From: Neostapfia colusana
Lineage: Eukaryota > Streptophyta > Magnoliopsida > Poales > Poaceae
Assembly (NCBI GenBank): GCA_030760725.1
Contig: JASWHV010000008.1
Span: 58,813,671 to 58,877,670, forward strand
Reading direction: 5' to 3'
DNA: 64,000 bases
Each line of letters starts with the position of its first letter. The first letter of the stretch is position 1. A program made the translations under genes and the position numbers. Positions 10,601-21,718 of the stretch are shown piece by piece. The notes under the pieces were generated by a model, which had not been told where the DNA came from, made no database searches, and saw nothing but the letters and a program-made list of their open reading frames with translations.

Positions 10601-13600
10601 TGTAAAATCCCAAGATTTCAATTGCTAGGGTGTTCATAACATCGCCACACCACAGCTCATCTTGTGGAAGTCTCATGAACATTTGTGAAGAGCAAGTAAT
10701 CACCATCAAGAGGATAATTAGAGGAAAACTCACAAATCCAAAAGTAGGATTTCACACATGTAAACATGAGGGGCTGAGATCACCATTAGTCCCTAAACAT
10801 TCTTAGGAGTGCTCATGCCAAGTTTCATGCGAGTTCAAATCCTTTTGAGGCACTTTTGGATACACTTGTAAAAAGGGCTAATTTGAATGAAAATCTAAAT
10901 TTCAGTTACTTGCATCATTTGGATTCAAATGTTGACTTCATATTCAAACTCAGAACATTTTTCTGAGTTAGTCCAATTTTCATCCTCACTGGAGTTCATC
11001 TTGTTGGGAGCTGCATTTGAAGTAATTCAAAACTGAATTTAAAATTCAAATTCAAATGTGAATCAAATTTAGCCAAACCAACTTCAATTGGAGGAAATCA
11101 AATTCAACTCATGACTTGGGAGTGAAGTATACAATTGAATTGTGAGTAGCTGAGATATTTGCAGCATAAACAAAAGAAAAAGATTTAGAGGGGAGGGGGA
11201 ACCCACATGGCAGAGACTCCAGCATCACTGAGCCGACCCCAAATTAGCTCGGGCTCGCGGGAGAGCGTGGCTGCTCCACGAGGAATTCCACCGCATCGGT
11301 GAAGTCCACCTCACGGTGAAATTTTCGGCGCAAAGGCCAGAAAGACGAGCTGCTCAGCCCGTTCTTTTCGTTCCCGAGTAGAAACCAGCTAGTGTCCGAG
11401 TCGCTTCTTGCTTCCGCTTTCGAGTTTCTTTTCGCCTCTCTCTGATCACCGGTGACCGGGCGATCTCGGCCGATTCACGCACCGCCACCAGAGAAGAAAA
11501 GGTGTGCTAGCTTGTGCTGATGCTGTAGGAGCAAGCCGTGCTCCATTTCATGCGGTGTAGAACGAGAATTTCTAGTCTCTTTCCACAGTGTGTGTTAGGG
11601 TTAGGAATCGGTCGACGACGAAATTCGTTGCACAGAGGCAACCGCCGCTCAAGCTACAGTTCACAAATGTTCTAGAGGTCCTTGTGCTTCTCCTCGATCA
11701 AGAACCAGCAAGAAAGACCCACCAGAACCATAGTTTCACCGAGTAACAGTTCAGCGGAAGAGGGGGTCACCGGTGAGGTCCGGTTTGCCAGCAGTTTGGG
11801 TCCTAACCAAGGTTATGCCGAGTTTTCCGAGGCTGCCCTGAACGTGGTGACGCGATTAGCGCGCGAAGGGGGTGGTCGGAGTGACGGGAACACGTTGCCG
11901 ATGAGGCACAGTGGCATAGCGCTCGTCGCCGGCGAGCTACGGCGGTTAGCCGGTGATATCAAGGTGTCCATCGTGTTCAGCATCTGAAATTAGGTGGGGG
12001 CGCCGAGTTTCACCGTCGCCGGCGAGCTAGGTCGCCGAGAACGTCGACCTCGTCGGAGCTCCGGAAGCTCGGGCGGCAGCGTCGCGAGGAAGACGAAGGC
12101 CCGGGTCCCACATGCCAGCCACAGAGATATGCGCGCTTGTTAGTTTAAATTAAATATGCGGGCCCCGCTGTCAGTCTCTGTTTAGGCGCGGGAAAGGATT
12201 TTCTTTAGCAAAATAATTCAGGAATCAGCCCAATCTTTAGAAATTCATAACTTTTGCTAGGATTGTTCAAATGGAGTGAACCAAATTTTGTTGGATTCGT
12301 CTCTCCGAGTACTATCAAGGAAAACAAGTTTCAGTTCATGAAACTTATTATTTTTCTAGAATTAATTCCATAAAATTTAAACTGATGGGAATTTTATCTG
12401 GAGATTTACTTTATGAACAATTTTGAAATTTGGCTAGGATGTTCATTTGAAAATCTTTGAGTCACATGAAAAATTTCAGATCCATCCAGGTTCATTAAGT
12501 CCCCCTAATGGTGTGATTAAGTGAACTACCCTGAGAAAATAGAAGAATATACAGAAACATTTTAAGAATTTTCTCAAATCTTGATTAGGGCATAACTCTC
12601 TCTAGGATTCTTCAAATTACATGAAACCAACTCCATTAGAACCATATCAAACTCTAGTTTCCAGAAAGTAATGGTTTGATCCATGAAAATCCCTGGAAAT
12701 CCTTAGAAGCTCTAGTAATGACCATTTAGAATTTTATTGGTGCAGAGCTCAAATTAGCTTTGTTTCAGATGAAATTTGGTCAAGTATCTGGTTAGGTTCT
12801 TACCAAGCCACAGTAAAAATTTCAGAGCCAAATGGGATGTATAGCTAGAATTATGGTCTTTATATCCTAAATTCAACACATTTGCATTTAAATTGACATA
12901 TCGTTAAATTGATTACGTGTAGTCGCTGAACGCGAGGAGACCCCGGTGATTTTGGACTTCATACCTCCGGAGGAGACATTAACCCCTGACCAGGAGCAAC
13001 AAGGCAAACCCCGGTTTGCATTTAACATGTTTTGTGAAGTTTTGCTTTATATTCATTTAGCTTGAACTATCTATGTGCATTAGGTGTTGGATGATTGAAA
13101 CCGCAAATGCATAACCAGATTATTCCAAAGGGAGTGAGGGTAGTGTCTAAGTCATCAAGTAGATTATGCTTTGCTTAATGTTAATAGGCTTCAGTACAAG
13201 TCGAGTAGTTGGAGTCTACTCGCAAGTATAGGGTTGGCCACATTCGGGATTGGTTCGAGATGTGAGACAACTTAAGAAAAATAAGACTAGGCAGGGGCTA
13301 GGATGCAGCAAGAGAAAGTCTTGTGTGCGTGTCCCTGCCCATGTTGATTGAGAACCGATCCGTGTGCGTCCCTGCTGAACAAGTTTGAATGTACCGAAGG
13401 CATATCGGATATATGGGGTCCGATAAACTGATGTAACCTATACCTCCGGGCGTCGAGGCATAACGCACCGATTTATAGGTGTAGGTTGAGGGCAGCAAGG
13501 TGTAAATCCACTAATGGGCATAGAGAGGTGCTCCGTGTAGGGGAACCTCCTGTCCGTTTGGGTGCGACCGGTTCGACGTTTGGGCTGTTTGGTGAAAGGT

Positions 13601-14382
13601 TGTCCCGTACGACATTGCGTGAGCGTGTTGTGTGCAGCTCCGAGTATGGGCATACGTGACGTGCTATTCAGGTATCCTTGCAGATGTATAATGAGTCGAT
13701 TCGCCGTCCCTCACGGTTATGAGCACCGCTTGTTCGCTGATTCGTGACGTAGGTTAACATATGGAATGTTGTGATTCAATACTGCTGATATGAATAACTT
13801 GTATTGTTACATGTGTGCCACCAAATATTGCTCACTAAATTTCAGATTTGTGAACCAATGTGGTTAAAAAATGAACTAAGGATGAACTTGAAGGCGTGTC
13901 CGTTTACTGTAAACTTTCATCCTATATTCGAGTATGACTTGCATGTAGTGTTTCATGTGTAGGAGAGTGACTTAAGACTTGCTGAGCCATCGTGCTCACG
14001 GTTGCTGCTATGAGTGTTTGCAGGTGAGGAGTATCCCACGGACTCAGAGTACGAGTCCACTGGCGAGGGCTACCCTCCGTCGGGGACTACGGCTGTGTGG
14101 GAGCCGTACACGCCACGTTGAGGCTGAGTGGAGCTAGTGTGGGTTGTCCGTAGGGCCAGACAACCAACTTTTGCTAGTTAGGTGTTGGCGTGAGTTGTAC
14201 AAATACTTTCCGCTGCAGTAGACTCTGTAAATAGGTGTAAACTGAAGGTTTATACTACTTTTGTACAAATTTAGTATGTTTCAATGTAATACTATTTTTC
14301 CTTATCGTGTGTGCTGTCAGGTGTCGCATCGTGCGGCACCACCCTCTGTGATCCTGGAATGTACAGATTTCGGTCCGTCACA
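10601..14382 (+). mobile_element. Very long solo LTR (3.8 kb), chromovirus-like
   Basis: Starts TGTAAAATCCCAAG and ends CGGTCCGTCACA, flanked by CCGAT (10596-10600) and CCAAT (14383-14387), a 5-bp target duplication with one change. Its length suits Tekay/Prem1-type LTRs. It shares the CTTGCTGAG-hairpin-acceptor module with the other LTRs here (13978-14121) but not the G-box array. No gag or pol is present. Lineage is inferred from length, the CGTCACA end and the shared module. Confidence 0.75.
13978..14121 (+). promoter_or_regulatory. LTR 3' splice-site-like module, divergent sequence
   Basis: ACTTGCTGAG opens a hairpin (13984-13997) with a four-base stem GAGC/GCTC that differs in sequence from the other LTRs but still pairs. 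About 25 bases later TGTTTGCAG is followed by an acidic frame, GEEYPTDSEYESTGEGYPPS and onward, ending with TGA at 14119-14121. Confidence 0.5.
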
Positions 14383-14387
14383 CCAAT

Positions 14388-15004
14388 GAGAGAGAAAGAG
14401 AGAGAGAAAAGAAAATAGAGAGAGAGACGGGAAAGATTAGGAAATGGCCTTGCTCGCATGCTAGTGAACGTATCGTGTACAACCTCGTGTTCCAACGAGC
14501 GCTTGGCGTCTGCACCGGCACCGTTCACCTCCATGTCCTCCTTGATGGTTGTTGTACTAATCACCAAAAAGAAACAATTCTAAACCTACGTATAGGTTAG
14601 CTCACATTCGTAGTGATGTGAGACATGTTGGTTCGAAACGGTGACGTATAGGTTAGGTAACTGGTTAGAACGTACATTTACAAATATCCATATTCACAAA
14701 TTTAATAATTTAAAGACTAAGCATGCAACTTCAATTTAAAGATTTGCACATTCAATTAACTTTAATTAAGCCTGCATTAGGGCTTAAATTGCTACATCCA
14801 CATCCACAAATTTACATCCAATATCCACATTCAGATCTCAATTTAAGCATCCAATTGAAATATAAACCATTCAATTGAATATTCACAAATTTATATTCGA
14901 TTAAATTTCAACATTTAATTTAAGGGGGGAGGGGGATTACCTCGGGCAGCGGCAGGGCGCGGCGGCAATAGGGCAGTGGCAACGAGGCAACAGGGCGCTG
15001 TGGC
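14388..15004 (-). other. Interior of CACTA copy D left of the hAT
   Basis: No gene. GA-rich tract at the left, then AT-rich sequence with repeated CACAAATTT and ATCCACAT motifs, then the edge of a GC-rich block at 14940. On the minus strand this reads leader exon, donor, intron. The hAT 8-bp target duplication GCTGTGGC is at 14997-15004. Confidence 0.5.
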
Positions 15005-15674
15005 TAGGGATGAAAACGGTCGGATACGGTCGGATAAAAGGCTAAACCGTTTTCATATCCATTTTTCTATTTCAGAATCGGAAACGGTATTATCAGATTC
15101 GGATTCGATATCGGATAGTTCGGATATATCGGAAACGGATCAATCGAATCGGAAACACATCAATATCGGACGGAATCGGAATTTTTTTGGAAACAACTTT
15201 TGTAATACCACGTTATATAAGACATAATATCAATATTCATCACATTAAATAATACATCCACATATCACACGAACATGCTCACATAACACATATAATTGAA
15301 GTTTGGAAAAAATAACACATAATTCAAATAATAAGTCCAGAAATGATATATATGTCTTACATCAAGTTCACACATAGTTCATAACTCGTACATAGTTCAA
15401 ATGATTACACATAGTTCAAATCATAATTTACCCAACTCATCGTCTTCATTCATCACATACGGATCGCTCTCTATTTCCTCATTCTATAAAACAATGAAGA
15501 GAACAATTAAATAACTATGTCAGTTGATATACGGTAATGATGTTTCAAATTCTATTCAAATAAACAAACCTGATCCGTAACAGTAGACATTGTCTCAACA
15601 ACTTCAAGATCTTCAACAATAGAAGCAATACTCTTATGATCTGAAAAAGATGCATACAACAAAGCACTAAGCAG

Positions 15675-18115
15675 TTAAAAACCCGCAGAATGCAAAAGAC
15701 TAAGTAATAAACTCATATCACCTTTTCTGGCTGCGGCAACCCAGTTTTTAGTACAAATCAAAGCTTGTACGATTTCAGGGTCAAGACGATTGCGGTATGG
15801 ATCGACCACACACCCACCGGCACTAAAGGCAGATTCTGAGGCAACTGTTGGTACTTGTATGGCTAGCACATCACGGGCCATTTGTGATAGAATTGGATAT
15901 TCCTTTGTCTAATTCTTCCACCATGCTAAAATGTCAAAAGATCCATTATGCTTCAAGAGTGGTTGAACCATATATTTGTCCATGTCATTTGAGCATTCTA
16001 CATCAGCGGAATATGACTCATATAGGAATTGTGCTAACTCTTCATCTTCAGTGTCCGCAAACAAATCAGATGTCTTAGTTTCTGGTGTCTTCTTTGCAAT
16101 TGCAGGTGAGTGTGCAACATAAAATTAATACATTTGCCTCAATATATTAACAAATTCCTCAACCCTAACATGCTATAGCACATCACCATAAAACTTTCGC
16201 GTGTAAAACTCTATTAGTTTTCTTTTGTACCTTAGAAAGAAGAAGATATATCTCATTTCAGCTAGTTGTTTACTTCCTAATATTTAATATTACGATAAAA
16301 GATGAATTCTAACATACCTTGGATCAAGAAAACTTGCCACTGCAAGAGCCACATTTGATTTCTGCCAATATTTCTCAAACTTTTTACTCATAGGAATGGC
16401 CATCTCACGAATAGTGACATCTTCATGTGTAGTCCACTCGGCAAGTTCTAATCTTACAAAATCCTTTGTAAAACAAGTTTGCAGTTTGATATAAAGTGCC
16501 AGAAAGAAGCTCAATTAAATCATAAAATTTCTTTAAGGCATGACACAATGTATTGGCTTTGATCCACTCAGCATTAGATGGACATATGTGTTCATACCTA
16601 CGTCGATCAGCTGTCTTGAGCCTCATAAAAGCATCCTACAAAAGAGACAACATGCAATTAAGAAATATAATGATATAATAATTCAAGTAAATTGACGAGT
16701 ATAAGAGTATAAGAATTTGACCTTGTAGTATAAAGTATCCCTCAACATCAAAAAAGTTGAATTCCACCTTGTTGAAACATCAAGTGAAATACCCTTATCG
16801 GTTTTCAAATCACACTCAATTGCATGCTTCATTAATTTCTCCCATTGTTGTGGAGACCCCTTGACAACTAGGACTAATGACTTAACATTTTCAATTGTCC
16901 GAGAAATCACATTTAGACCATCTTTAGCAACTAAGTTCAGAATATGATTAGCACATCTCACATGAAAAAAAGCACCATAACACACTAAAGAAGCACCTCC
17001 ATTTGTCTTCAAATCAGTAATTATATCTTTCACCGCTACTTCATTTGCTAATGCATTGTCTAGAGTCAATGAAAGCAATTCCTTCTCAAGGTTCCACCTA
17101 ACCATGCATTCAGTAAAAGATTCATGTAACTTTTGTCCTGTGTGTCATCCTTCTACATGAAAGAAATCAATAATCCTCTTCTGAATATGCCAATCATCAT
17201 CTATCCAATGTGCCGTGACACACATGTATCCTTTGTTTTGGTTTGAAGTCCACATATCCATTGTTGTACTGAATCTACACTTAAAAGTCTTAAGGTGTGC
17301 ATACAATTTACTCTTTTCATCAAAGTATATATCCATGATTTCCTTTCTAACAGTTATGCGAGATTTGATTGGTAAGATAGGACGCAAAGATTTGAGGAAG
17401 TCCACAAGATATTCATGCTCGACTATATTAAATGGATACTCATGCATGATAATTGCCAAATTAAACTTCTTGATGCTCACTTCTGGATCATACATGTATG
17501 GTTCAACATAATGCATGTCCTTTTCACAATCTTTTCTAGCTGCTAACTGTTGTTGACCTTTCACAACACTATGTGCATTCTTTAAATGTGTCCAAAACCT
17601 AGATGTTCCCATGGTGCTCTCACATCTATACTTTGACTTGCACTTCAGAAAGTTACAAGACGCCCATTTCTCTTTATACTCCTTGCCCTCAATTATTATA
17701 GTCTTATCCTCTTTGGTAAAATATTGCCACACTTGTGATGTGCTCTTCTTAGGCCTCTTTGCATCTTTTTCATCATCATCATCACTAAGGTTAACTTAAT
17801 CATTGCTCCCGCTAGTCGGTGCCGTTGCAGCTACATTTATACTTGAAGAAGATGCTGCTACATTGCTATTTCCAATAGATATTCCTGCACATGACCAAGC
17901 AATAGTATAGCAACGTGTGAACATATAGCTAATCTTCAAATTATTCATTAAGTCACTCATCAAACATGAAACATCTAAGTTATTACCTGTTGTTCAGCAA
18001 TTCACGGACAGTAGAGGTGGTGGAGGCTCTAAAAAAGACGAGGTGTTGGAGCTGATTTTGGAGCCGAGGTATTGTTGGGTACCTCATTGTCTTTAGTGGG
18101 TGCATTAGAGGCCAT
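15675..18115 (-). pseudogene. hAT transposase, BED zinc finger to hATC dimerisation domain, interrupted
   Basis: A likely ATG lies at 18113-18115. A CAG acceptor near 17886 leads into a Ser/Asp-rich segment, then a BED-type zinc finger (C..C near 17650, RFWTHLKNAH with its His residues near 17590). The catalytic region follows: TTMDMWTS near 17260 (first Asp) and LTLDNALANE near 17050 (second Asp). HVRCANHILNLVAKDGL and STRWNST are clear hAT signatures. The carboxy end at 15675-15881 holds the dimerisation motif VPTVASESAFSAGG and RNRLDPEIVQALIC. Stops near 17797 and 15910 and frame changes between 16290 and 16640 inactivate it. Domain order and length fit the family, so it decayed by point changes and not by large deletion. 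Confidence 0.9.
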
Positions 18116-18239
18116 TATAAATCTTTCGACTGCTAATTGATATCAAACAATGCATTCAAGCATATACATCACTGCAAATTGTTTAACAAGAGAGAGAGGA
18201 GAATGGAGAGGCTTCTCACCGGCAGTCCTGCACACGTGA

Positions 18240-18775
18240 ATGAAGAGTGGGCGAGTGGCAGCAAGCGACGGGGCCTCGGTTCGGTGGCTCAGGGGCGGCG
18301 GCTGACGACTTTGGCCTTGGTTCGGTCTTCGGTGGCTCAGGGGCGGCCGGGGCCTCGGGGGCAGCGTCGTGGGCTCGTGGCGGTCACCGGTCACGACAGG
18401 CCTCGGCCAAACGGGGGCGGCGGTCGGGGCTCGGCCGCTCGGGAGTTGGGGGCACCGAGCGGCGGTCGGTGACGGGGCGGGCCTCAGGGGCGGTGGTCGG
18501 CGACAGGGTGGGTCTCAGGGGCGGCGGCCGGCGACGGGGCCTCAGCCCTCGGGGCGGCGGCGGGGGGCCCGGCGCGTCGGGGTCCTCGCTCCTCGGGGAG
18601 TAGGCCAGTCGGGGCCGGAGGGCGGAGGCTCTTGGGGTCGGCCGGTCGGGGCCGGTCGACCGGAATCCCAGCGGGCGGCGGGTGCTGGCCGGAGGAGAAC
18701 GGTGGCGGCCGACGGGCAGCGGGGATTCGGGATTTGGGACGGGGGCGGGGGCTAGGCGGCGGCTGATGTGAGGCT
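18240..18775. repeat. GC-rich minisatellite-like block upstream of the hAT transposase
   Basis: Roughly 80 percent GC. Units of about 31 bp with the core GGTCGGYGACGGGGC and CTCAGGGGCGG repeat about three times between 18460 and 18580, and looser copies lie upstream. It is just 5' of the transposase start on the minus strand, a promoter-like position. Open frames here are low-complexity Gly/Arg/Ala. Confidence 0.6.
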
Positions 18776-18894
18776 GCAGCCTACAGGGTGACCCTGTTAG
18801 GACTTAGGGTTAAGGAGAAAACGGGCTAAGGCCCAAAACACTAGTTGGGTCGGATATCCGTTTTAGACACATTCAGATACATCCGATCAAAAAC

Positions 18895-19085
18895 GCCAGT
18901 GGGGGGTCGCTGTGTGACTGGTCCTTCGGGGTGGACGCCGCCTCCACCGGGCGTGGTCAAAATTCATGTTGATGGTGCTGTTGCTCGGGCTTGGTTGGGC
19001 GCAGTGAGTGCGTTCTATTTCATTATGGTTCACATACTTGGCTGCTACCAGGCCTAACTATCAATAAGTATAACTGCCTTCTAGC
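18895..19085 (+). pseudogene. RNase H-like fragment captured in the hAT
   Basis: The plus strand encodes GWTPPPPGVVKIHVDGAVAR, the typical start of the plant LINE/RNase H_3-type domain (W-PP-G-K-N/H-VDGA with the first catalytic Asp), then loses similarity within about 40 residues. CGGAT-rich hAT subterminal sequence lies on both sides (18848-18895 and 19090-19278), so it looks like foreign sequence inside the element. Its source could be a LINE or a host RNase H-like gene. Confidence 0.55.
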
Positions 19086-19399
19086 TCTTCTCTCTCGACG
19101 AAAGTACGATATCCGACAAAACGGACGGATATGTGATAAAACTATTTCCGATCCGATATCCGAAGTCAAATATCCGAATCTGAATCCGAAAAATATCCGA
19201 AAAAAATGGATACGGATCGGATATTTTCGAAAACGATACCGGATGGATCGGAATATATCCGATCCGTTTTCAACCCTAGTTGTGGCAGCCCGGGGCGTCG
19301 ACGGCGCAGGGCAGCGACGACATGGGGAGGTGGCGGGGTGAGGCGTGGGGCGGCGGCGCGAGGGAGGCGATGGTGAAAGGGAGAGGCGAGCGAGGATAT

Positions 19400-19635
19400 A
19401 GGGTTCCTTATTTATGACGACTAGATCATGACTGTCGTAAATAAGCTTAATTTACAAGGTCAAGCCAGGCCGTCGTAAGTTAATGATATTTACGACGGTC
19501 TCGACCTGGCCATCGTAAATTATCGTGTTATCTACGACAGGCGGTTGTAGCCGTCATAAACAACAATGTTATAGTCGTGCCCTTTACCGACGTAAATAAC
19601 TTGAGCCTTTGTAGATTTATTATTTTTCTATAGTG
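19400..19635 (-). repeat. Terminal and subterminal repeats of CACTA copy D
   Basis: TTACGACGG/CCGTCGTAA-like units end at TTTCTATAGTG, which is the inverted CACTATAGAAA terminus. Confidence 0.85.
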
Positions 19636-21187
19636 TTGCTCCTCTATAACTATAATAGGTTCTAATTTCTTATTAAAAGAATATGCTGAAAATAAATTTT
19701 ATGCATCCAATATGCATCACAGACCTTGTGCATTCCACGTCGTTGTTTACCACGTGTCCAAATCACGGATCTCAAAGCATCAGAGTTTAGGGGTTAGAGT
19801 TAGGGTTAGGATATAGGGGTTAGCTAGGGTTAGTATTTCGAGTTATGATTTAGCGTTTAAGATCTAGTTTTTAGGGTTTAGTGTTAGGGTTTAGTATTTA
19901 ACAGATAGAGAAGATTTAGAAATCGAAGGTTTAAAATTAGATCTGGCCACGTGACACGCAAAAGGGTGGGGATGCATGACCCTCTCGGTGCATACCGGAT
20001 GCAGCCTTTCCACTCTTTAGTATTCAGTGTCACCAACCATGACAGCAGCCAAGGTTCTTGAATTTTGCTGATCGGTACCTTGATCGTACTGGTTCTTGAG
20101 GACGACTGGTACTACCCTGAGCCTGTTCGCATTGGCTTACCATATAGATGCCTGGACTATTAATTTACAGGCTGCACCCAGAGTGGCCAGCTGCAGCGGC
20201 AGCTGTACTGACGCCTGTAAACAAGCGGTCGCTACAGCTACAGGTTATCGGTAAATTCACAGTTCCACTGTGGCGCCTGAATAGAGGTTAATAAGAGAGA
20301 GGAAAGGAAAGAAGAGTGGAGAAGAAAGGAAAGAAAGGGGGAGAAATGTGTTAGTATCAAGAGTTTAGATTTAGAGGTCAATGAGTGTAGAGAATTGAAC
20401 TGTAAAATTAGAAATCTTTTAAAGTGTACTGTAAAAAGTTAGAAAAATTCTTTTAAAGTGCGAGCAGTTGAGGCGTGTAACACAATAGACATCGCGTTAA
20501 CCCAGGTCTGCTCCTCGAGGTGGGTGCAATACAACCCGCGTGTGGAATGGGGAGAAATCCCATAGTTGAAATACCCGGCTGGAGCACGTGGACAGTTAGG
20601 TTGGGCCTTGCACCATAGGTTGAATCTCGAATACACCTAAAAGGGGGAAAAGGAGATTGGTCTTAATAGAAAATAATATTTATAAAAACGATAGAGAAAA
20701 CACTTAAACCATTTTCGATCCACTTCCCGATTTGTTTTCGTCCTGATCCTGAAGAATTCAAGAATGAGTGGAAAAATAGTAGACGTCTAATGGTCCCGTT
20801 CTGACTCCTAATGGTCCAAGACTTCACCGTCTGCCACTTTCTCCATGATTTAAAGTTGGCTAGCTTATTGATATACACGTCAATGAGTTCTTCGGCAGAA
20901 TACAACTAAATTATGCAACTGTGTGCTCGCCTAGATGCATTTAGAACAACACCCTCCTCCACATCTATGACCATATCTACTTTGACATCGGCTACCTCAG
21001 TATCAAGAGGCTATCATGGCTACCTTATCAAGAGGCTATCATACGCATGTGATACTCGTCGGTTTCTTCTTCACTCGCAGTACCGGCACTACCAAGATGC
21101 TACAACTGTGAGGTGGGGGGATATAAGCTTGTCAGATTCTTCTCCAATCTCACCGTCTATATTGCTCCCGCTATTTTCATGAGGGAA
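19636..21187. other. Spacer downstream of the host gene
   Basis: No convincing gene. It contains a telomere-like tract (separate entry), a possible hAT-MITE remnant near 20120-20290 (CCTGTTCGCATTGGCTTA at the left, no clear matching right end), a GA/AAGG-rich stretch at 20290-20345, and unassigned sequence to 21187. Short open frames here show no recognisable domain. Confidence 0.4.
19786..19905 (+). repeat. Interstitial telomere-like repeats
   Basis: About 120 bp enriched in GTTAGGG and GTTTAGGG variants (for example GTTAGAGTTAGGGTTAGG at about 19795 and TTTAGGGTTTAGTGTTAGGG at about 19872). They are degenerate relative to the plant telomere unit TTTAGGG and not in perfect tandem. Confidence 0.6.
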
Positions 21188-21415
21188 TGTTAGAGTATAT
21201 TTGATAAGCTTCTAGATATATGTTATAAATATATTTGATAGGTAAGGTTGTCATATGTATTGAAAGTATATTTAATAGGCTAAATATTAATATCATGTAT
21301 TGACATATATACCAGTCTCCTATACTCTATATATACTAACCGGAGGACACAATACAATACATCAACAATCAACCCATTACACATCCAATTCTATCACATT
21401 TCCAACCGGCAACTG
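21188..21415 (+). repeat. Possible copia-type LTR fragment
   Basis: TGTTAGAGTATATTTGATAAG directly after a purine-rich CATGAGGGAA resembles the PPT/LTR junction of plant copia elements. A TATATATAC motif and CTATACTC occur about 110 bases on. The right end is not defined and no TSD was found. It may be a truncated 3' end whose internal part is unrecognisable. Confidence 0.35.
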
Positions 21416-21718
21416 CTGCCCACACAAGTGATGACGATGTTGATACAGAGAACAAATGTTATACTCAACTCTTGATACGAGACAGTCAAGAAAAATATAA
21501 ACACACCAACAATTTTGTACAAAGGAAAATGGTGGGTTAACTTATTCAATACATCACGCGTTACTACACTAAATGTTCCCTTAGCTACTTTACTGTACTC
21601 CAGCTTTGTTCTCCCCCCACACCCAAATACTCAAACCACTGGAGAACTATGTATAGAATACATTCGCCAAGAAGAATCTCAACACAAAAATAATAAGTGC
21701 AGGTTTCTGTGCTTTAGC

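Larger units (their letters stand above)
15005..19278 (-). mobile_element. hAT transposon, RICESLEEPER-like
   Basis: Terminal inverted repeats TAGGGATGAAAACGG (left) and TAGGGTTGAAAACGG (right, inverted) match at 14 of 15 positions. The flanking 8-bp target duplication is GCTGTGGC (14997-15004) and GTTGTGGC (19279-19286), one mismatch. Subterminal CGGAT/ATCCG motifs are dense at both ends. It carries a nearly full-length but interrupted transposase on the minus strand, a GC-rich block upstream of it, and an RNase H-like fragment in the right subterminal region. It is inserted in the GC-rich leader of CACTA copy D. Confidence 0.95.
10563..19635 (-). mobile_element. CACTA copy D, minus orientation, with two nested insertions
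   Basis: Its 5' terminus, read on the minus strand, is CACTATAGAAAAATA at 19635. It then shows TTACGACGG-type repeats (19400-19600), a GC-rich leader exon split by the hAT, GAG|GTAATC at about 14940, an AT-rich intron, and a GA-rich tract (14388-14430). Beyond the solo LTR only about 35 bp with CATCGTAAATAAG remain before the Tat LTR, and no CACTA terminus is found there. The left end is therefore truncated and no TSD can be tested. No transposase coding remains. Confidence 0.6.

Noticed and set aside
14976..15227. Open frame rich in Ser/Asp/Ile at the hAT left end
   Set aside because: It is produced by the CGGAT/GATATCGG subterminal repeats of the hAT.
20468..20640. Possible SINE or other pol III-derived sequence
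   Set aside because: GGTTGAATCTC is only vaguely like a B box. No convincing A box at the right spacing, no tRNA fold, no target duplication.
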